A stretch of 64,000 nucleotides of DNA from Bacillus sp. BP-3 (GCF_028401955.1 NZ_JAQOTJ010000009.1:130271-194270), one strand, 5' to 3'; positions 1 to 9,446 are shown, numbered from the stretch's first letter. Numbers and translations are program-made. Notes: generated from the sequence alone by a model not told the origin.

Positions 1-83
1 GTCGCTGTAAGTTCAGTAGCATCGCATCCCCCAATTTCTAAGTGTCCTTGCTCGTTAATTCGGCTTGTGCCGTGTAAATACAT
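1..83 (-). CDS. lysA: Diaminopimelate decarboxylase, N-terminal fragment
   Basis: Only the first 27 codons are present; the gene runs off the left edge. The N-terminus MYLHGTSRINEQGHLEIGG matches the start of Bacillus LysA (MFLHGTSRQNQHGHLEIGG in B. subtilis, from memory). LysA is the PLP enzyme that decarboxylates meso-diaminopimelate to lysine, the last step of the pathway. AGGGAGGAATTCAC precedes the ATG. The lysine riboswitch about 350 bases upstream on the same strand supports the identity. Confidence 0.85.
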   Translation of the reverse strand, partial: MYLHGTSRINEQGHLEIGGCDATELTA

Positions 84-106
84 GTGAATTCCTCCCTTTT
101 TCTCAA

Positions 107-275
107 AAACATCTATATATCCATTTTAATTTTTCGACATATAAGTCGTTGCTATGCAGAATACAACATAAACGCTACTTGCTTCTTCCTTTTGTTTTAA
201 ACATCGCATGTGGTAGGAAACGCGGCCAAATGCCCTTGACACCCCCTAAAAAGAAGGGAGGGTTTTTTGTCGTTC
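107..275 (-). repeat. Dispersed repeat family A, copy 1
   Basis: This intergenic stretch of about 165 bp resembles three other places in the window: 3238-3370, 29078-29265 and 35090-35262. Shared blocks are a segment like ATCCATTTTAAT, CGCTACTTGCTT, a GCATGTGGTAGGAAA-like block, GCGGCCAAATGCCC and a C-rich/A-rich end (CACCCCCTAAAAAGAAGGG). It has no ORF and looks like one of the small non-coding bcr-type repeats of the B. cereus group; the exact bcr number was not determined. It lies between the riboswitch terminator and lysA, so it would be transcribed in the lysA leader. Confidence 0.6.
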
Positions 276-331
276 TTTTCACATATATATTCCATGCCTT
301 AGTTGTTCATATTATCCCTAATTAGGTAAAC

Positions 332-364
332 AAAAAACGCGCGGAACAATGTTCACACGCGTTT
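332..364 (-). terminator. Riboswitch terminator upstream of lysA
   Basis: On the minus strand AAACGCG and CGCGTTTTTT flank an inner GAAC/GTTC pairing and end in a U-run. It follows the lysine aptamer and precedes lysA, the expected place for the intrinsic terminator of the expression platform. Confidence 0.65.
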
Positions 365-431
365 CTTATTGGAAGAATATATGATGAAAAAATAAACTTA
401 TTGTTATTTTCTCAAATAAGAAACCGCATCA

Positions 432-640
432 AACATCTCCAAATAGCTCTCCATAAGCCAAAAACTTATGACAGTACTACATTTATTCAATGCAGTCCCA
501 ATATATGAATAAAGTGAGTATTCATATATTTCGGCGGTAATCCCTTTCAGACTATAATCATGAATACCACTTTATTTCCTATAGCTTACTTTTGATTACC
601 GCGGCCTCTACCCTTGAGTGTAGATGAGGTAAGTCTATTT
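432..640 (-). promoter_or_regulatory. Lysine riboswitch (L box)
   Basis: The minus strand carries the conserved L-box blocks in order: GTAGAGGCCGCGG, GGGATTACCGCCGAA, GACTGCATTGAATAAATGTA, ACTGTCA and GGAGAGCTA. GCATTGAATAAATGTA is the signature also found in the B. subtilis lysC leader. Lysine binding is expected to favour the downstream terminator (332-364), switching off lysA. Boundaries are approximate because P1 was not folded. Confidence 0.9.
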
Positions 641-707
641 AATTTTCAAGCATCTTTTTATTGCTATTAACAATAGCAAATGACTAATTTATTTGTCAAA
701 TACTTTT

Positions 708-1103
708 TTAAATTGGTTTACGACAATTTAATTTTGTAGTATCTGGCATGCGCTTTGCATCTATATTCTTCACAGTCCACTCACCATCATCATTTTCAAA
801 CATGATCGTTACTTTTTCAAACGGCGGGAGTTTCTTCCCTCCTACTCCTGGCTCATATTTAATGATTTCAATAGAAGCACGGAACAAATATGTACCACTG
901 TACATTTTTTTCATACTAACGATTTTCGGACATTCATATGGCTTTTGTTTTCCGTAATGCTTTTGAATCGCTTCATTTATTCTCGGAAATAGCACTGAAT
1001 ATAGGGCATCTTCTAATAATAACGGTTCATGTTCAGCCAAAAAAGGAGCTGGATTTCCAAGTAAAATGAAACAACTCAATATAAAACAAAATATTTTCTT
1101 CAT
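708..1103 (-). CDS. Secreted DUF3888-type hypothetical protein
   Basis: A 131-residue protein starting at MKKIFCFILSC, chosen because GGAGGAGTACT precedes this ATG; a longer in-frame reading from 1145 has no such site. Residues 1-23 form a signal peptide (KK, hydrophobic core, small residue near AEHE). The mature part, LLEDALYSVLFPRINEAIQKHYG followed by beta-strand-rich sequence ending in WTVKNID, resembles the DUF3888 family of Bacillus exported proteins. Function is unknown. It is a single gene divergent from the lipoteichoic acid synthase. Confidence 0.6.
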   Translation of the reverse strand: MKKIFCFILSCFILLGNPAPFLAEHEPLLLEDALYSVLFPRINEAIQKHYGKQKPYECPKIVSMKKMYSGTYLFRASIEIIKYEPGVGGKKLPPFEKVTIMFENDDGEWTVKNIDAKRMPDTTKLNCRKPI

Positions 1104-1292
1104 AGTACTCCTCCACATTTCCAAAGATGACATTATTTTATCCATCTTCCCTTTTTCTACCCAATTATGAGAAAAACATCCACAAATTCATTATGTTTTT
1201 ATATAATAGTACACATAGTAAAAAACATAGAGATATGTAACCGGTTATATATTATAGAAGCGGTTACTTGTAGGTAGTAGGAGGAGCCCAAT

Positions 1293-3179
1293 ATGATGCA
1301 ACGCTTGTTTCCAAAAATACGATTCGCTCTCATAGCGGTCGTCTTATTATGGATCAAAACATATATTGTATACAAATTAGCTTTTGATATGAAAATCAAT
1401 AACGCTTTCGAACAAATAATATTGTTCTTTAACCCGTTAGCTTCATTATTATTATTTTTCGGTTTCGCTTTATTTGCAACAAAACATCGAAATCGTATCA
1501 TTATTAGTATTAGTATGGTGTTATCTTTTATTTTATTTGGCAACGCCATGTTTTATGGATTTTACAATGATTTTGTAACATTCCCGGTATTATTTCAAAC
1601 AAATAACATGGCTGATTTAGGAACGAGTATAAAAGAACTGTTTACATATAAAACACTCCTTTTATTTGCAGATACTATTGTTTTAGCCATATTATCTCGA
1701 AAATTCCCTAGTTTTTGTGACACAACTCCTCTATCGAGAAAAGAAAAACAAACATTTTTCAGCGGTGTAACAGCAGTATTAGCTCTGCAAATGATTATTT
1801 CAGTTATTTATAAACCACAACTCTTTTCACATTCATTTGATCGCCAAACAGTTGTGAAAAATCTTGGCTTATATACATATCATATTTATGATATTGCGCT
1901 CCAATCGAAATCGTCTGCCCAGCGCGCCTTCGCAAGTGGAGGTACATTTTCTGAAATTGATAACTATGTAAAAACAAAAGATAGACAAGCGAATAAAGAT
2001 TTATTCGGCGTAGCAAAAGGAAAGAATGTTATCTTAATTTCAATGGAATCTACACAAAGTTTTGTCATCAATCAAAAAATAAATGGAAAAGAAATTACAC
2101 CATTTTTAAATGACTTTATTAAAGAAAGCTATTATTTCAATAACTTTTATCATCAAACCGGACAAGGAAAAACATCAGACGCGGAATTTATTATTGAAAA
2201 CTCTTTATATCCACTTGATCGCGGCTCTGTTTTCTTTACACATGCTAATAATGAATATACAGCTACACCAGAACAACTCAAAAAACATGGATATTACTCT
2301 GCTGTATTTCATTCAAATGATAAAGCTTTTTGGAATCGCGATTTGATGTATCCTGCGCTCGGATATGACCGCTATTTCAATTTACAAGACTATACAAACG
2401 CAGAACAAATGTCTGTTGGTTGGGGATTAAAAGATAAAGCTTTTTTCGAACAATCTATCCCAAAGTTAAAATCTTTACCACAGCCGTTCTATACAAAATT
2501 TATTACATTAACAAACCATTTTCCATTTTTGCTGCAACCGGAAGATCAACTCATTAATGAATACAATTCAGAAAGCGGCGTTGTAAATCGTTATTTTCCA
2601 ACTGTACGTTATACAGATGAAGCATTAAAACATTTTGTTGAACAATTAAAAAAAGAAGGATTATACGATAATTCTATTATCATTATTTACGGAGATCATT
2701 ATGGTATTTCTGAAAATCATAATGCAGCTATGGCTCAATTTTTAGAAAAGGAAACACTTACTCCTTTTGATATGATGCAGCTACAACGAGTACCGCTCAT
2801 CATTCACATTCCCGGTCAAAAGGGACAAGTCATTTCAAAAGTGTCTGGGCAAATTGATGTGAAGCCAACACTGTTACATTTACTCGGTATAAAAACTAAC
2901 AATTCTATTGAATTTGGCGCAGATTTATTTGAAACAAATGATGATCCACTTATGGTTATGCGTGATGGAAGCTTCATCACAAATGATTATCTGTATACAA
3001 AAAATGTATGCTACAACAAAAAAACTGGTGAACCGACTGATATTTCTATTTGTCAACCGTATATCGAAAAAGCAAAAACAGAGTTGAATTACTCTGATAA
3101 ACTCATCTACGGTGATTTATTACGATTTGACCCGCATAATCAATATAAAACTGGTACGATGATAACGAAATTCGAATAA
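1293..3179 (+). CDS. Lipoteichoic acid synthase family protein (LtaS/YfnI/YqgS type)
   Basis: A 628-residue membrane sulfatase-like enzyme. These proteins polymerise glycerol phosphate from phosphatidylglycerol onto a glycolipid anchor outside the membrane. Residues 1-175 hold about five membrane helices; the extracellular catalytic domain follows. Visible active-site elements are E252 (SMEST), the nucleophile T294 in GQGKTSDAEF and the metal ligands in IYGDHYGISENHN. Length and layout match LtaS-family enzymes (about 620-650 residues). GGAGGAG precedes the ATG. Which paralogue (primary, primase or stress enzyme) cannot be decided from sequence alone. Confidence 0.9.
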   Translation: MMQRLFPKIRFALIAVVLLWIKTYIVYKLAFDMKINNAFEQIILFFNPLASLLLFFGFALFATKHRNRIIISISMVLSFILFGNAMFYGFYNDFVTFPVLFQTNNMADLGTSIKELFTYKTLLLFADTIVLAILSRKFPSFCDTTPLSRKEKQTFFSGVTAVLALQMIISVIYKPQLFSHSFDRQTVVKNLGLYTYHIYDIALQSKSSAQRAFASGGTFSEIDNYVKTKDRQANKDLFGVAKGKNVILISMESTQSFVINQKINGKEITPFLNDFIKESYYFNNFYHQTGQGKTSDAEFIIENSLYPLDRGSVFFTHANNEYTATPEQLKKHGYYSAVFHSNDKAFWNRDLMYPALGYDRYFNLQDYTNAEQMSVGWGLKDKAFFEQSIPKLKSLPQPFYTKFITLTNHFPFLLQPEDQLINEYNSESGVVNRYFPTVRYTDEALKHFVEQLKKEGLYDNSIIIIYGDHYGISENHNAAMAQFLEKETLTPFDMMQLQRVPLIIHIPGQKGQVISKVSGQIDVKPTLLHLLGIKTNNSIEFGADLFETNDDPLMVMRDGSFITNDYLYTKNVCYNKKTGEPTDISICQPYIEKAKTELNYSDKLIYGDLLRFDPHNQYKTGTMITKFE

Positions 3180-3180
3180 G

Positions 3181-3220
3181 AAAATAACCCTCGACCGATA
3201 ACGATTCGAGGGTTATTTTC
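3181..3220 (+). terminator. Terminator of the LTA synthase gene
   Basis: AAAATAACCCTCGA pairs with TCGAGGGTTATTTT across an 11-base loop, immediately after the stop codon, and the 3' arm ends in TTATTTTC. Confidence 0.85.
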
Positions 3221-3237
3221 TATATACAATAAATCCA

Positions 3238-3370
3238 AATACCCCCTTCTTTTTAGGAGGGACAAGAGCATCTAGCCACGTATAGAAAGAGGTGCTAAGT
3301 GCAAAATTCAATATGAACGCTACTTGCGTTCATATTGAATTTTGCACCGCAGCTGCTTATATGCCGAAAA
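3238..3370 (+). repeat. Dispersed repeat family A, copy 2, with a perfect 22-bp palindrome
   Basis: It shares ACCCCCTTCTTTTTAGGAGG, GAGAGCATCT-like and TGCTTATATGCC-like blocks with the other copies. Its centre contains a perfect inverted repeat, 3299-3320 against 3326-3347 (GTGCAAAATTCAATATGAAC plus GC), with a 5-base loop TACTT. No U-run follows, so it is not an ordinary terminator. The rest of 3221-3537 shows only the pssA promoter region. Confidence 0.6.
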
Positions 3371-3537
3371 AATAATATATACTACGATAGCTTGGAATTA
3401 AACAAATAAAAACAAGCTAAAATCTTTCTCAAAATGGAGAATTTTTTCGACGGGCATAGGAAATTTATGTTATGATAAAAAGTATAAACTTTCATAAACT
3501 AATCAAGAATCTATAATAGAAAGCAAGGGATCAGATT

Positions 3538-4242
3538 TTGTACAGAGCAGCCATTCCAAACTTATTTACGCTCGGAAATTTATATAGTGGATTTCTATCA
3601 ATCGGCTACGCTTCATTAGGATACTACAAATCAGCGGCAATTTTAGTTTTAATCGGAATGATGCTAGACAGCCTTGATGGAAGGATTGCACGCCTACTTC
3701 GCGTCGATTCACAGCTTGGAAAAGAGCTTGATTCATTAGCAGACGTCGTTACATTTGGTGCTGCACCCGCTGTATTGATGTATTACACATCCTTCTCTAA
3801 TTACGGTATTATCGGACTATACATAGCAGGACTTTTCCCTCTATTTGGAGCATACAGATTAGCTCGTTTCAATGTCACACCATCATCAACATCAATGAAA
3901 TACTTTACTGGTGTACCAATTACAGCTGCAGGTGGCCTCGTTGCCTTCCTTACTTTATTTTCACATACGATTCCAAAAATCGTACTCATTACAGTATTCG
4001 TGACATTCGCTTTTCTTATGGTTAGTCGCATTCGTATTCCAAGTATGAAAGATGTACCGATTCCAAAATATAGTATTATCGTGACACTCTTTTTAATTGG
4101 AATCATTTATACAATGTATAAAACAAGCTTCGGTAATATTTCAGTGTTTTTATTCATTGCTATTCCTCTTTATATTTTGTATATGCTATCTCAATTTCTT
4201 AGACAACGCCCATCACATAAAAACCGAGCAAACAAAGAATAA
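3538..4242 (+). CDS. pssA: CDP-diacylglycerol-serine O-phosphatidyltransferase
   Basis: A 234-residue multi-spanning membrane enzyme that makes phosphatidylserine from CDP-diacylglycerol and serine. The CDP-alcohol phosphotransferase signature is complete: DSLDGRIARLLRVDSQLGKELDSLAD (D-G-x2-A-R-x8-G-x3-D-x3-D), about residues 48-73. Hydrophobic segments fill the rest. Translation starts at TTG with AAGGG about nine bases upstream; no better ATG exists before the conserved N-terminus YRAAIPNLFTLGN. Unlike B. subtilis, no psd gene follows directly. Confidence 0.9.
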   Translation: MYRAAIPNLFTLGNLYSGFLSIGYASLGYYKSAAILVLIGMMLDSLDGRIARLLRVDSQLGKELDSLADVVTFGAAPAVLMYYTSFSNYGIIGLYIAGLFPLFGAYRLARFNVTPSSTSMKYFTGVPITAAGGLVAFLTLFSHTIPKIVLITVFVTFAFLMVSRIRIPSMKDVPIPKYSIIVTLFLIGIIYTMYKTSFGNISVFLFIAIPLYILYMLSQFLRQRPSHKNRANKE

Positions 4243-4281
4243 AAAAGAAACCTTCCTAATCATAAGGAAGGTTTCTTTTTT
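4241..4281. terminator. Bidirectional terminator between pssA and the dehydrogenase gene
   Basis: AAAAAAGAAACCTTCC pairs with GGAAGGTTTCTTTTTT. Runs of A and T flank both arms, so it can serve both convergent genes. Confidence 0.9.
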
Positions 4282-5251
4282 ATTTCGCCACAAGTTCTTT
4301 TTGATACACTGGCGTTAACGGTTCACTCCCTTCTAATACTGCTAAAATATTGCGCACTGCCATTTCTGCCATTGCATCACGCGTTTCAATCGTCGCGTTT
4401 CCAATATGCGGTGTTAACACAACATTTGTTAATTCTTTTAATCTCTCTGTAATTTTCGGTTCAAACTCAAAAACATCAAGCGCTGCTCCTTCGATTTCCT
4501 TTGTTTCTAATGCAATTACAAGCGCTTCTTCGTTCATAATTGGACCACGTGCCGCATTAATAATATAAGCTGTTTTTTTCATTAGTCTAAATTGTTCCTC
4601 AGCAATCATGTGATGCAACTTCGGATTATAAGCACAGTTAATAGTAACAAAATCCGCTGTTTGCAATAGTTCTTCCAGCGTTACATATGTTGCTCCTAAT
4701 TCTTCCTCCGCCCTATATTTACGATTTGGTCCTGTATACACAATGTTCATCCCAAAAGCTTTCGCTCGCTTGGCTACCGCTTTTCCGATTTCTCCAAGCC
4801 CAATAATGCCAATCGTTTTACCGTATGCTTCACGCCCTAAGAAAAAGAGCGGTGCCCAGCCATTAAAACCAACTGTACGACATAGTGTATCTCCTTCAGG
4901 AATACGGCGCGCCGCTGCTAATAAAATGGAAAACGTTAGCTCTGCTGTTGCCTCTGTAGAAACTTTCGGTGTGTTCGTAACCGCTATATCCTTTTCCACC
5001 GCATATTTATAATCAAGATTGTCATATCCAGCTCCGTAGTTTGCAATAATTTTCAAATGCGGTGCTGCATCGATGACTTCTTTCGGCACTTTTGTTGAAA
5101 GTAAGCTTAATAATGCATCTTTATCTTTGACACGCGCTACTAGCTCTTCTGTGCTAATCAACTCTTCTTCATCATACATTTCCACTTCATGATCTCGTAG
5201 CAACTGTAGTCCGATTTCTGGAATTTGTCCTGCTATTAAAATTTTCGCCAT
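4280..5251 (-). CDS. D-isomer specific 2-hydroxyacid dehydrogenase
   Basis: A 323-residue NAD(P)-dependent oxidoreductase. The Rossmann motif is GIIGLGEIG (about residue 150) and the catalytic residues lie in NAARGPIMNEEAL (Arg), the DVFEFEP region (Glu) and TPHIGNATIE (His). The closest named relatives are glyoxylate/hydroxypyruvate or D-glycerate dehydrogenases; the substrate cannot be read from the sequence. Start MAKILIAG was chosen because AAAGGATG lies upstream at a suitable distance, giving a shorter protein than the longest frame. Monocistronic. Confidence 0.85.
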   Translation of the reverse strand: MAKILIAGQIPEIGLQLLRDHEVEMYDEEELISTEELVARVKDKDALLSLLSTKVPKEVIDAAPHLKIIANYGAGYDNLDYKYAVEKDIAVTNTPKVSTEATAELTFSILLAAARRIPEGDTLCRTVGFNGWAPLFFLGREAYGKTIGIIGLGEIGKAVAKRAKAFGMNIVYTGPNRKYRAEEELGATYVTLEELLQTADFVTINCAYNPKLHHMIAEEQFRLMKKTAYIINAARGPIMNEEALVIALETKEIEGAALDVFEFEPKITERLKELTNVVLTPHIGNATIETRDAMAEMAVRNILAVLEGSEPLTPVYQKELVAK

Positions 5252-5386
5252 GTTTAAGCATCCTTTCTTTTTCACTTCAAAATATGTTCATTCAATATTA
5301 TTGTAAAAAAGCCTGTCGAAAAAAGACAAGGAATTTGATTAAACTATCATGATTCTTATCACTCTTTTTTACAAAATCGTGAAAAA

Positions 5387-5410
5387 GAGGCTGAATCCAT
5401 TCAGCCCCTC
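5387..5410 (-). terminator. Terminator after the 52-residue protein gene
   Basis: On the minus strand GGCTGAATGGATTCAGCC forms a hairpin followed by TCTTTTTC, just past the stop of the small gene at 5429. Confidence 0.75.
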
Positions 5411-5428
5411 ACCACTAAAAGTTTTACT

Positions 5429-5587
5429 TTATTTATCTTTTCCTTGTGCTAGCTTCACATCAATTGTGCCTTCTGCTACTGTATCACTGATTTGTTCTTG
5501 TATAACTGATTGCTCTAGTTGATTTTTTTGTTGAGTATTGCTCTGATTTGTTAACTTCCCAGTGTCTTTATATTGTTGTTTCTCCAT
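5429..5587 (-). CDS. Small hydrophilic hypothetical protein, 52 residues
   Basis: An ORF with a very good ribosome site (AGGAGGGTTTTCTT before ATG) and its own terminator. The product is Gln/Asn-rich and charged: MEKQQYKDTGKLTNQSN at the start and IDVKLAQGKDK at the end, with no Cys and no membrane segment. It has the look of the small soluble spore or stress proteins common in Bacillus, but I do not recognise the family. Confidence 0.65.
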   Translation of the reverse strand: MEKQQYKDTGKLTNQSNTQQKNQLEQSVIQEQISDTVAEGTIDVKLAQGKDK

Positions 5588-5636
5588 AAGAAAACCCTCC
5601 TTTTTTGTTCAACGTTAGTGTAAACAAAAAAGGAAG

Positions 5637-5705
5637 TTTCCATTCCGCTATTCGCGGGAAGTAAAGAATAAAGCCTCTTCTGCTGATGGAGGTTTCACTT
5701 TATCA
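5637..5705 (-). repeat. bcr1-like repeat end at the hisJ stop codon
   Basis: The minus strand reads ATAAAGTGAAACCTCCATCA directly at the hisJ TGA, then a partly palindromic tail with CCCGCGAATAGCGG. The same opening ATAAAGTGAAAC occurs after ilvD, ykuS, the LD-carboxypeptidase and the DinB gene. bcr1 elements of the B. cereus group are reported to target TTTAT/ATAAA; assignment to bcr1 is from memory. Confidence 0.55.
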
Positions 5706-6722
5706 TAAAACATTCTCTTTTACATATTCGAGCGGTTTCATATTTCGAATTCTTTTTTCAAATGTTGCTATATGTGTCACACCGTGATTACGAAGCGATT
5801 CTATATTTTCTTGTACGTAACTACCTAAATCATTCGGAAAATGTGCATCAGACGAAATTGTAATCGGAACACCATGATGTACTAAGCGCTGTAAAAACAA
5901 AGGGCTTGGGCACATTTCTCTTACAGGATATCGATAATATAATCCAGCATTCACTTCCGTAGCCGTATTCGTTTCAATCAAAGCTTTAGCAATTGTTTCG
6001 TAATATGGCAATTGCTCATTTTCATCTATGCGGTAATTAAACACTTTTATATTATCTAAATGTGCAACAATATCAAATAAGCCAGAACGTATTGCTTTTT
6101 CTAACGTTTGAAAAAATGTCTGATATAACGTACTTAAATCATGCTGTCTAAAATAATTGTCTGTATCTGGATTATCAAATCCCCATCCATTAATAAAATG
6201 AACAGAACCAATGACATAATCCCAATTTCCTAACGTTAATAGTTTCGCTAGTTCCTCTTCTCCGCCAATAAAATAATCTGCTTCTATTCCAAGCCGTAAT
6301 ATCACGCCTCGTTTGCTCCATCTTTCTTTTGCATCTTCAATTGCTTTAGTAAAATTTATAATCGACTCTACTCTCACCTGATCTAGCCATTCTTTTTGCA
6401 GATGTCCAAGTTCTGAATCACTAATATCGACATAGCGCTCATAGTACTCCTTAGCCTCGTAGAAACGATATAAGTGGTCAACTATTCCAACTTCCCGTAT
6501 TCCTTTACGCACAGCTTCCTCCAAATATAAGTCAATCCAATCCTGTGAAAATGCGCCTTCCTTTACACGCTTTTGCAAACGTTCCCCTATGTTTAAGATC
6601 CATCCCATTGAATGTTTCTCTTCCTCAATCGGTGCAAAATACTCGAGCGCTTCATTTGTACGAGATAACCACCGCATTGAATACGGCCCTTCTTCTAAGT
6701 GAAGGTGGTAATCTACTCTCAT
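5703..6722 (-). CDS. hisJ: Histidinol-phosphatase, PHP family
   Basis: A 339-residue PHP-domain phosphatase that converts histidinol phosphate to histidinol. Metal-binding PHP motifs are visible: DYHLHLEEG at the N-terminus, GIVDHLY, GSVHFING, HLDNIKVF and ISSDAHFPND. It is longer than B. subtilis HisJ (about 268 residues) because of an insertion between motifs 1 and 2. It is the last gene of the his operon, 11 bases after hisE, which fits the histidinol-phosphatase role rather than another PHP activity. Confidence 0.85.
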   Translation of the reverse strand: MRVDYHLHLEEGPYSMRWLSRTNEALEYFAPIEEEKHSMGWILNIGERLQKRVKEGAFSQDWIDLYLEEAVRKGIREVGIVDHLYRFYEAKEYYERYVDISDSELGHLQKEWLDQVRVESIINFTKAIEDAKERWSKRGVILRLGIEADYFIGGEEELAKLLTLGNWDYVIGSVHFINGWGFDNPDTDNYFRQHDLSTLYQTFFQTLEKAIRSGLFDIVAHLDNIKVFNYRIDENEQLPYYETIAKALIETNTATEVNAGLYYRYPVREMCPSPLFLQRLVHHGVPITISSDAHFPNDLGSYVQENIESLRNHGVTHIATFEKRIRNMKPLEYVKENVL

Positions 6723-6733
6723 CTTTCTCCCTC

Positions 6734-7057
6734 CTATAATGTGTCAATTTCTTTTCGTTCGCCCATTTTCGATAATTGTCCTTGACGTTTATTTAATTCT
6801 TCTGCTATCTCTTGTAATGATACATTTTTTTCTACGAGCAGCACTAAGCAATGGTACGTAAAATCAACAACTTCTTTTATAAGCTCATCTTTCTCATTAT
6901 TTTTCGCCGCAATTACGACTTCAGTACATTCTTCTCCTAATTTCTTTAATATTTTGTCTTCTCCTTTTGTAAATAAGTAGTTCGTATACGATTCAGAGAT
7001 AGGTTTCTCTTTTCGTTGTTGAATTGTTTCGTATAACTGTTGCAACACATCACTCAT
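6734..7057 (-). CDS. hisE: Phosphoribosyl-ATP pyrophosphatase
   Basis: 107 residues, second step of histidine synthesis: PR-ATP to PR-AMP plus PPi. It is an all-alpha MazG-like fold with the metal-binding [12 protein letters not shown] helix and EVVDFTYH. It is encoded separately from hisI here, 12 bases downstream, whereas B. subtilis carries the two as one fused protein. Confidence 0.93.
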   Translation of the reverse strand: MSDVLQQLYETIQQRKEKPISESYTNYLFTKGEDKILKKLGEECTEVVIAAKNNEKDELIKEVVDFTYHCLVLLVEKNVSLQEIAEELNKRQGQLSKMGERKEIDTL

Positions 7058-7069
7058 TTCCTTATCCCC

Positions 7070-7375
7070 CTATAACACCTTATTATAAAAACATGACTTT
7101 TCTCCTGTATGGCAAGCTACACCTACCTGCTGGACAACTACCATAATAGAATCTTGATCGCAATCTAAATATAATGATTTCACATGTTGAACATGTCCTG
7201 ATGTTTCCCCCTTATTCCACAAGCCTCTTCGTGAACGAGAATAAAACCAAGTCGTTTTTGTGTCTAATGTTTTTTCGTACGCTTCTTCATTCATATAAGC
7301 TAGCATCAAAACTTCTTTTGTACCCTCTTCTATCACAACAGCTGGCAATAATCCTTTTGAAAAATTCGGCTTCAC
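7070..7375 (-). CDS. hisI: Phosphoribosyl-AMP cyclohydrolase
   Basis: 101 residues, third step: opens the adenine ring of PR-AMP. Zn/Mg ligand motifs are DCDQDSIMV and the cysteines of [12 protein letters not shown]. Starts with GTG, overlapping the hisF stop by four bases (GTGA), so translation is probably coupled. A free-standing HisI without the HisE domain. Confidence 0.93.
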   Translation of the reverse strand: MKPNFSKGLLPAVVIEEGTKEVLMLAYMNEEAYEKTLDTKTTWFYSRSRRGLWNKGETSGHVQHVKSLYLDCDQDSIMVVVQQVGVACHTGEKSCFYNKVL

Positions 7376-8130
7376 AATCTCACCTCAATTTGCGCTTCTT
7401 GTAACTTTTGTTTCGTTTCTTGAATGGTTGCCTCGCCGTAATGAAAAATAGAAGCTGCTAACGCCGCGTTTGCTGATGTTTGCTGAAAAACTTCTGCAAT
7501 ATGTTCAATAGATCCACATCCACCCGAAGCAATTACCGGAATACCAACTGCTTTTGAAACTGTTTCTGTTAAAAGTAAATCATAGCCATCTTTTGTCCCA
7601 TCTGCATCCATGCTTGTTAACAGTAATTCTCCAGCGCCTAGGCGTTCCACGCGTTTTGCCCATTCGACTACATCCATCCCTGTATCAATGCGGCCACCAT
7701 TTACATACACATTCCATTTGTTTTCTTCGCTTTTCTTAGCATCAATTGCAACAACTATACATTGAGAGCCAAATTGCTCTGCACCTTCTTGTATTAACTC
7801 TGGTCTTTGCACTGCAGCTGAATTTAATGAAACTTTATCTGCACCTGCTCGAAGTAATCCATACATATCTTGAACAGAGGTGATTCCCCCTCCAACTGTA
7901 AGAGGAATAAATACCTCCGATGCTGTGCGTTCTACAACATCAATCATCGTTTTCCGATCTTCATACGTTGCCGTAATATCTAAAAACACAAGTTCATCCG
8001 CACCTGCTTCGTTGTATACAGCGGCAATGGCAACAGGATCCCCAACATCTTGTAATCCTACAAAATTTACTCCTTTTACAACGCGACCATTTTTTACATC
8101 TAAACACGGAATAATTCGCTTCGTTAACAT
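7372..8130 (-). CDS. hisF: Imidazole glycerol phosphate synthase, cyclase subunit
   Basis: 252 residues forming a TIM barrel. It uses ammonia delivered by HisH to make imidazole glycerol phosphate and AICAR from PRFAR. The catalytic aspartates lie in [12 protein letters not shown] (Asp 11) and near VVAIDAK (about 130). It overlaps hisA by seven bases and hisI by four. Confidence 0.95.
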   Translation of the reverse strand: MLTKRIIPCLDVKNGRVVKGVNFVGLQDVGDPVAIAAVYNEAGADELVFLDITATYEDRKTMIDVVERTASEVFIPLTVGGGITSVQDMYGLLRAGADKVSLNSAAVQRPELIQEGAEQFGSQCIVVAIDAKKSEENKWNVYVNGGRIDTGMDVVEWAKRVERLGAGELLLTSMDADGTKDGYDLLLTETVSKAVGIPVIASGGCGSIEHIAEVFQQTSANAALAASIFHYGEATIQETKQKLQEAQIEVRL

Positions 8131-8843
8131 GCCCCTGTCACCTGCAATGCTTCTTCTAACCTAACTTTTTTATCATACAATGCTTTCCCTATAATCACGC
8201 CATATAAGTCCATATCCTGTAACTTCTCAACATCAGCAAGCGAGCTTACACCACCAGAAGCAACGATTTGAAGTGAAACTTCACTTTGTAATTGTTGTAA
8301 TTGTTCGAAATTTGGACCTGCAAGTGTTCCGTCCCTAGAAATGTCAGTAAAAATAAGTGTCTGTACACCTACTTCTTCCATTTCTTTTGCTAGTTGTACA
8401 TATGACATTTCCGACATATCTAGCCATCCTCGCGTTGCTACATATCCATTTTTCGCATCAATTCCAACAATAATTTTGTCTCCATATAAACAAACTGCCT
8501 CTTCTAAAAATGTACGATTATACAGTGCTGCCGTTCCAAGAATTATTTTCATCACTCCAACTGATAAAAGTGCTTCAATCGTAGCAATCGAACGAATCCC
8601 TCCTCCAACTTGCACTGGAATTCGCACTGCTTTGCAAATATCTTCAATGACAGAAAAATTCTCTGATCGACCAGCAACTGCACCGTCTAAATCGACAAGG
8701 TGCAATGCACGTGCACCAAGTTGTTCAAATAACACGGCCTGTGCAACCGGGTTTTCATTCATGACTGTTTCTTGTTGAAATTTCCCTTGATATAAACGAA
8801 CGCAACGACCATTTTTTAAATCGATTGCCGGAAAGATTTTCAT
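8124..8843 (-). CDS. hisA: ProFAR isomerase
   Basis: 239 residues. A TIM-barrel Amadori isomerase converting ProFAR to PRFAR, paralogous to HisF. The N-terminal [15 protein letters not shown] carries the catalytic Asp, and [14 protein letters not shown] the second. It overlaps hisH by four bases. Confidence 0.95.
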   Translation of the reverse strand: MKIFPAIDLKNGRCVRLYQGKFQQETVMNENPVAQAVLFEQLGARALHLVDLDGAVAGRSENFSVIEDICKAVRIPVQVGGGIRSIATIEALLSVGVMKIILGTAALYNRTFLEEAVCLYGDKIIVGIDAKNGYVATRGWLDMSEMSYVQLAKEMEEVGVQTLIFTDISRDGTLAGPNFEQLQQLQSEVSLQIVASGGVSSLADVEKLQDMDLYGVIIGKALYDKKVRLEEALQVTGAC

Positions 8844-9445
8844 TTTTCTATAACCTCCTTGAAATTCCGCAATATTCGAATTCCTATTTCCCCACTTTTT
8901 TCCGGGTGGAACTGAGCTCCAAATACATTTTCTCTTGCAACAAGCCCTGGTACGAAAACTCCGTACTCACTCCCACCAACTACAACTTCAATTGGACATT
9001 GTACATAATAAGAATGAACATAATAAACGAAGGAACCCTCTTCTATCTCATTCCATAAAGAATGCTCCGTTTTCTTTTGCAACTGATTCCATCCCATATG
9101 CGGAATTTTATGCGCTACATTTAATTTCCTTACTCTCCCTGGAAGTAAACCTAATCCTTTCGTTCTTTCAATCTCTTCACTTTCTTCAAATAAAAGCTGC
9201 ATGCCTAAACAAATGCCAAGCAACGGTTTTCCTGTATGAGCAACCTTTTGAATAACAGAAATAAGTCCTTTTTCTTCTAAGCAATTCATCGCTCTTGGAA
9301 ATGCACCAACTCCCGGCAAAATAACACCATCGCTATTTATAATTTTTTCCGTCTCATCTGTTACAACATACGTTGCACCAATATGCTTTAAAGCTTGCTC
9401 GACACTTCGAATATTACCCATTCCGTAATCTACAATTGCAATCAA
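8840..9445 (-). CDS. hisH: Imidazole glycerol phosphate synthase, glutaminase subunit
   Basis: 201 residues. A class I glutamine amidotransferase that supplies ammonia to HisF. The nucleophile Cys is in [15 protein letters not shown] and the His-Glu pair in [11 protein letters not shown]. Starts at TTG with AAAGGA about ten bases upstream; [13 protein letters not shown] at the N-terminus matches the family, so the TTG start is likely right. Confidence 0.94.
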   Translation of the reverse strand: MIAIVDYGMGNIRSVEQALKHIGATYVVTDETEKIINSDGVILPGVGAFPRAMNCLEEKGLISVIQKVAHTGKPLLGICLGMQLLFEESEEIERTKGLGLLPGRVRKLNVAHKIPHMGWNQLQKKTEHSLWNEIEEGSFVYYVHSYYVQCPIEVVVGGSEYGVFVPGLVARENVFGAQFHPEKSGEIGIRILRNFKEVIEK

Positions 9446-9446
9446 A

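Noticed and set aside
1199-1549. Minus-strand ORF opposite the start of the LTA synthase gene
   Set aside because: It overlaps a clear gene with strong motifs, has no ribosome site and an atypical composition; it is a shadow frame.
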